NCBI GenBank assembly: GCA_039619475.1
Contig: CM077115.1
Location: 420,926,557-420,990,556, forward strand
Length of the DNA: 64,000 nt
Origin: Icerya purchasi
Lineage: Eukaryota > Arthropoda > Insecta > Hemiptera > Monophlebidae
Direction: 5' to 3'
The notes below the pieces were generated by a model, which had not been told where the DNA came from, searched no databases, and saw only the letters and a list, made by a program, of their open reading frames with translations. Both the position numbers and the translations under genes were made by a program. Below, piece after piece: positions 58,880 through 64,000 of this stretch; position 1 is the stretch's first letter, and every line of letters starts with the position of its first letter.

Positions 58880-59349
58880 AATGGGTAGAATTTTCGATGT
58901 CAAAAATAAATATATATATATACATGTATATGTATATAATTTTAAACAATGAATTTTTCAGCAAATTTTAACCAAATAGTTGCATAAAAGGATAGTGTGC
59001 GTGTGTTTGCGTGTGTACACACGCACTCATATTCATACAGACATTTCCGAAAAATGTAGATTCCAACTAAATTCCTGGTACGTTTTTTAGGAAACTCGAA
59101 ATTTTATTATTACGAAGTTTTATCCTCCAGGAGGAAATAAAAATGAATACGAAATTATTAACAAATAAATGTATTAAAAAATGCACTTGCTCCTGTAAAG
59201 TTAATTCTATTTATTTAAAAAAAAAAGTTATAGATTAATTTTTTATTACATGTCGGAAGCGGGTATCTCTTTGGGGCTCCTTTATAAGGCGGGGCCCGGG
59301 GCTGCAGCCTTCCCCCTAGACCCCCCATAAATCCAGGTCCGAGTTTATA

Positions 59350-62300
59350 AAACAAGCCGAAATATAAAAGTTTTATTTTTGTTATCACACAGATGGCGCG
59401 TTTTGTTCAGATTTTGTTAGTGTGTTATTGCCTGATGAATATTAGTTTTAAGTAATGAAAGGTTATTTTTTAATCGAAATTTTGCTTCCCGATCATTTCC
59501 GGTTGTAATTTAAAAGAAAATCGACGAGGATATTTAGGAAAAATCTGAAGTATAAATTAAATTTATTCGAGATTAATGATTTTAAAAATAACAAATTAAG
59601 TGTTGTTCGAGTTTATTGATGGTTAATTGTTAATCATTTAACGAAGTATCTATTTAAACAACAAGACAGAAGAAAACCTTTACCCTTATATGAAAGTTAT
59701 AAAATCGAAGTTCTTCGTTTTTGTAATTTAGATAAAAGCGTTTCGTTCATACGAGATAAAACCCCCCGTGTACTGTGGTTGATTAATTGACTATTTAAAG
59801 TCTGCAGTCGCAAATAACCGAAGAGACTGTTCCGTTGAACTTACAGCAATTAACTGGGAGCTATCTACATATTAATAGTATTGATTGTAATTGGTGATTA
59901 AATATCGCGACACTGCAGTATCGGATGAAAGGTTGAGACTTATCATAATTAGTGCGATGATAATGCGTCGATCGCCGGATGCAAAAATAATGCATTTTTT
60001 TCCTATATTTAACTTCGTTCAATTTTTTGTTTTAATGAACCACGATGAAATCACATACTGCATATTAAGAATTTATTCGAGAAAATATGTTTACTTGTCG
60101 CCGTATAGCTCTGTTTCTGTAGTAGATTGTGAAAATTTTATACAGCTAATCCGTTTATAAAATCCTGTTGTAGATTTTTTTGTTGTTCAATGATAATAAT
60201 GAAGAACGTAATCGGCAAAATTTCAGAGTTTGTTTCGTGCGAGATTTGATAGTTTTATTTTGTTTATTATTGTACATGTAGTCGGAGTCATTTAGCTTTT
60301 ATTTAAAATTTTTACGTGATATTGAAATGAAATAATGTTAATTGTATGGCGCCAGACATCATTTTTGTAATAAAAAAAATTAAATAAGATAATCTAGCAC
60401 GTATCAGATTGTAAAGTGATAGATTGACAAATCAACTTTTAGCATTTACTTAGTGCACTTAGTGTGACTAGACGTTGGTATTGGATGTGCGGAGGTTAGA
60501 TGGTGGGTAAATATCGTTTAAAAAATGTTTAAATACTATTTTTGAAAATAAAATGGATTCTTTGATTGGATTTTTTTTTTTTTGTTTCGTTTCATTTAAT
60601 AAGGTATTGTGTCATAAATTATGAATATTGAAATTGAACAGTATCTGTGCTCCTACAAATGTGTGAAATTTAGAGAGGATATCTTTTGCTTGATACGCAA
60701 AGGGGCGGACTAAAAAATCGTTTTCTCAAAAACTCCATCCATAAAAAAGTGGATGGAGAAACGTACTATTTTTTCTAAATAAAAGATAATTTTATTTACG
60801 ATGTTTGAAACATGCAATTTCATATAATGTTTTTAAATGGCGGTATATCTTTTAAAGGAAATTTTTTACTAATTTCATCCTCAAGCAGAAACGAGTACGC
60901 GTACACCTTTTTATGCAAATTTAACAATTTCGTTTCAAAAGTACCAAATTTTATTAATAACTTTTGAAATGTAATTACTGCTGATTGACTACAACTTTTT
61001 TTACTGTGCGTAATTGTATGTCTTAATGTTTACTACTAATTCATTGATGTGCTAGTATTCACGATATTCTCGGTAAGGTTAATGTAAAATTAACGTATGT
61101 GAAATATGAAAGTTGCCGAAGAGAAATAATACGAATAATTAACACGAAATGCAACTTTTCGCTTTAACGGTAATTTCGAAATTCAGCCGTGGAAAATTAA
61201 TTTGATTTGTTTTCCATCGTGGCCAATTAACGTAACAAAATCGCGCCTTTTTTTCAATAATCTGCAATAATATTTTTTGAAACATCGAGCGGGCAAAGAC
61301 GCGGGAAAAAATTGTGTAAATACAGAATAGTAGTAAAAAATTTACGCGGAGTGTGCAACACAAAACGGAGTAGTAATCCTCGCAAATGAAAACTGTATTT
61401 AAAAAGAAATTTTTTAACGTAGCGTCGAATTTTCATTTGATACGTAACATATTAAGGAAAAGAATACATTTTCCCAAAATGTGATTATTTTCACAGCTTC
61501 AAAAACCAAATTAAAGTTCCTAAATTTTTTGGTTGTAATTTAAGAAAAAAAAAGTCGAGGATATTGTTCTCATTCGCATACATACATATATTCAGGATGT
61601 GCTTAAATTTTTTCAAATATTAGTACCGCATTCTTCAATATCAGAAATATTTCGTTTCAGATTCTAGACTGGTTTGTAATTGTATAGTTCGAAGACGTTA
61701 TTTGTTTTGTAATAATTAAATTTTAAATACGTAGATCGAACGATTCTAAAATTTTTAATGATTTTTTACACTTATTTTAAAATTCGTGACGAATTTCTGT
61801 ACGCGGGCGACTTCTGCTATTGGAAACTTTTGTACGATTTAAAACTGCGTTTTACTTTTAAACTAAACGCGGTGTAGGAAATATTTTTTTAACAGCATAT
61901 GCGATAACACATCTACAAGAGGGTGATTCTGTGCTAGAGCAGATGATTTCTGTCAACTAACAACACTTCGATTAGGACGAAACGGACCGTTTTCAAAATA
62001 AACGCATCATAGGGGACTATGAGAATTAGATGTGTGGAATATAAGTAAAACCTTCTCTACCAACTGTTCTGTTTCTTCGTTGCTCAACAACGGTCAGGGT
62101 ACTACACAATACATTATCGATTTCTAACCAAACTGGTTTCATTTATAAAACCCAGTCGGTGTATTCGATTGTTAATAGTAGTGAGAGACGTAGATTTAAA
62201 CTGGCCCCGTTTTTTTTTTCGTTTTTTTTTTTTTTTCGTTTTGTTTTTTTATTACGTATTTCCTTTTGGTTCTTCCTCGGTGCAGAATTATTTAATCAGA

Positions 62301-62732
62301 GAAATATATTTACATAATTAATATTATGATGCACCCGTATAAAGTACAAAAAGACACGTTTTGTAGCGTTAATTGCATAGATCTATAAAATTGCATTTAT
62401 ACATATTTAAAAAACAAAACTGTTATCGTTGATAGATAATAAAAATGCGTTATTGTAATATCCGATGTAGGTACTTTTTGCAATATAAAATTCAATATAA
62501 TTAGATGAAATTTATTTCTTGGTACAATTAGTGAAATAAAATTTTTCAAAGGTGGATTATTATTTCGTTGATGCGCGATTGATAATGGAAATGTAATTTT
62601 TTTTTTTTTTTTGATACGTTGGTCATTGTCGAATTAAGGCCTTTCGGGCAATAAACAAAATCTATTTGAAGGTTATAAATTTGTGCCGTTTTATGTCGGT
62701 CTAAAAATTTGAATATTTTTTTATTAACAATA

Positions 62733-62763
<31 letters not shown>

Positions 62764-63649
62764 GGAGTGTAACAGCAAACTATTGTCATGGTATTCGGTT
62801 GATGATTTTTTTTTACGACACAACTTGCTGAATATTAGAGTGATATAATATATAAGGATGAATTTAAAGAACGAAGTTAGAGTAAATTATTGAACAAAAA
62901 AAAAAACATAAATTTAATAAGACCGTTGAATTTTGAATTTAATTGTGATAAAATGAACATCTATTTCACGAATATGTAATAAAACAAAACCGACGCGTGC
63001 ACTAGCAGTTAATTAATAATCTATCATCTTGGAAACATTTTGATCTTATTTTATTATACTTTAATGAGTAGATTTCCTTTTTACGAAGATCAAATTCAGA
63101 AAGTTTATATACATAGAAATGTACTGTAAGTACAATAAACTAATTGAGAGGAACAACGAAAACAGAAAGATATTACGCAATTGTATATACAGTGGAACGT
63201 ATTAAAAAAAAAAAAAAAAAGTAAATAAAAAATTTCAAAAAAGTGATTCGCTAAAAACAGGAATAAATATTTGGTTTACAAAAAGGAGAAATAATAATAC
63301 ATTAGTATGTTATTAAATAAGCGGAGGCGTAAAAATAATCATACGGAAAGAATTAATAGAGGTATACAAAAAGAAAAGTAAAAAAGGAAAGATTGATCTT
63401 ATAGTCTTCCTGCAAGATTATATTCTGTAAGTTATTCTAACATTAAATATGGATTACAGCCTAATTGATATTAAAGCAATAAAGTTACATGTAAGACCAT
63501 GTTGATATCAGATATCCGCGGACGAGTTGTAATTAAAGTTAACGGTGCAATATGTGTGAATTTGCACGTGTAATGTATATGCAACCGTAAAAAGGCGAGA
63601 CGCAACTTATTATTATTGTGATATTTTGACATATGTATATAATATGAAT
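59350..63649. other. Non-coding stretch, no recognised gene
   Basis: A+T-rich with long T and A runs (62,208-62,250; 62,737-62,763; 63,206-63,222). A perfect 9-bp hairpin, CTCCATCCA/TGGATGGAG, sits at 60,733-60,758. Open frames up to 89 codons have no recognisable content. I saw no transposon ends with duplications before 63,650. It may still be intron of the gene entered at 48.8 kb. Confidence 0.4.
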
Positions 63650-63657
63650 AAATTAAG

Positions 63658-64000
63658 CAGGGTGGCCACTCAACCGGGAAATCCGGAATAAGCCGGGAAT
63701 TATGTTGCAAAACGGGGAAAAAAGTGAAAATAGGCAAAAACGATATTTTTAATAAAAAAAAATTATTTGAAGCGAAAAATGAATATCTTTTTTAATGTTC
63801 TTTAATCAAAATAAATTACGATGTTCTGGTTTTATTCGTATAAAATATGCTGCTGAAGTCAAATATTACCAATTAGTAACAGAGAAATTCACTCTTCTAT
63901 TTGTACAGTTCTAGTAATTAGGAAATCGGGAGGATTCGGATCGGGAATAAAGTGGGAATTTAAAAATTATATTTGCGTGGAAAAAGAAACCAAAAAAAAA
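63658..64000 (+). mobile_element. hAT-like terminus running off the window
   Basis: CAGGGTGGCCACTCAACCGG followed by repeated CCGGGAA/GGGAAT units matches a repeat end I recall from hAT-type elements of insects and other animals. The other end is not in the window, so class and length are not settled. The bases before it (63,650-63,657, AAATTAAG) would be the target duplication to look for downstream. Confidence 0.45.

Larger units (their letters stand above)
57467..59349. mobile_element. Outer hAT element, 8-bp target-site duplication AGTTTATA
   Basis: AGTTTATA lies at 57,467-57,474 and 59,342-59,349. The ends, CAGGCCCGGATTAAGTG and inverted CGGACCTGGATTTATGG, match at most positions with transition changes. 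G/C-rich subterminal DNA (GGGGCC runs) lies inside each end. Without the nested element it is only about 640 bp and non-coding, so it is a non-autonomous hAT of the ZMYM-like end type. It was there first, because another hAT is inserted in it. Confidence 0.88.

Noticed and set aside
1..64000. CRISPR arrays, operons, bacterial ribosome-binding sites
   Set aside because: No regularly spaced repeats of that kind and no prokaryotic gene layout. The sequence is eukaryotic.

Overview
This is animal nuclear DNA, almost certainly from an insect. It is A+T-rich, has no operon-like coding and is packed with decayed transposable elements. These include APE-type non-LTR retrotransposons, a Penelope-like element, hAT, Tc1 and mariner transposons, MITEs, microsatellites and poly(A)-tailed fragments. 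The one convincing host-gene piece is an exon with AG/GT borders and an insect-style start context at 48,763-48,852. Species cannot be told from the sequence. A hemipteran or similar repeat-rich insect is only a guess.

Layout. 1-1.7 kb: nothing recognised. 1.7-9.3 kb: a retrotransposon cluster on the minus strand (F1 copy 1, a Penelope-like element with an open GIY-YIG reading frame, F1 copy 2), then a plus-strand Jockey-type 3' end. 9.5-13.5 kb: retroelement tails and a 3' fragment with RNase H remains. 13.7-15.7 kb: a broken hAT transposase. 16.1-17.1 kb: a Tc1 deletion derivative. 17.6-20.6 kb: a second non-LTR element (F2) with RT and RNase H. 20.7-21.0 kb: a 3'-end fragment (family F3) with an 11-bp target-site duplication; F3 ends recur at 9.6, 24.6 and 29.9 kb. 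21.4-22.2 kb: a 180-bp-arm palindrome heading a repeat whose end recurs at 33.8 kb. 28.9-29.6 kb: a deleted mariner. 34.5 and 40.2-42.1 kb: two copies of an unclassified repeat, one carrying 1.5 kb more. 36.6-38.99 kb: a MITE with internal tandem repeats, GC-rich hairpins, microsatellites and a hAT MITE. 42.3 kb: a tRNA-like element. 42.7-44.36 kb: a full-length Tc1 element with 127-bp ends and a dead transposase.

From about 45.4 kb the sequence is mostly free of elements. A CpG-rich stretch (45.4-46.5 kb) looks like a promoter with candidate splice donors in both directions. A first coding exon follows at 48.78 kb. A block from about 49.6 to 54.3 kb is strongly short of CpG. A second CpG-rich stretch at 56.5-57.3 kb carries a CRE and E-boxes. 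At 57.5-59.3 kb one hAT element sits inside another, each with its own 8-bp target-site duplication. The right edge (63.66 kb on) starts another hAT-like terminus.

The genes do not form a pathway. The picture is a host gene's 5' region and long introns, with its upstream side filled by several generations of insertions. No clearly new biological system was found. The most useful leads are the nested hATs, the CpG-poor block beside a first coding exon, the open Penelope endonuclease frame and the unclassified palindromic repeats.
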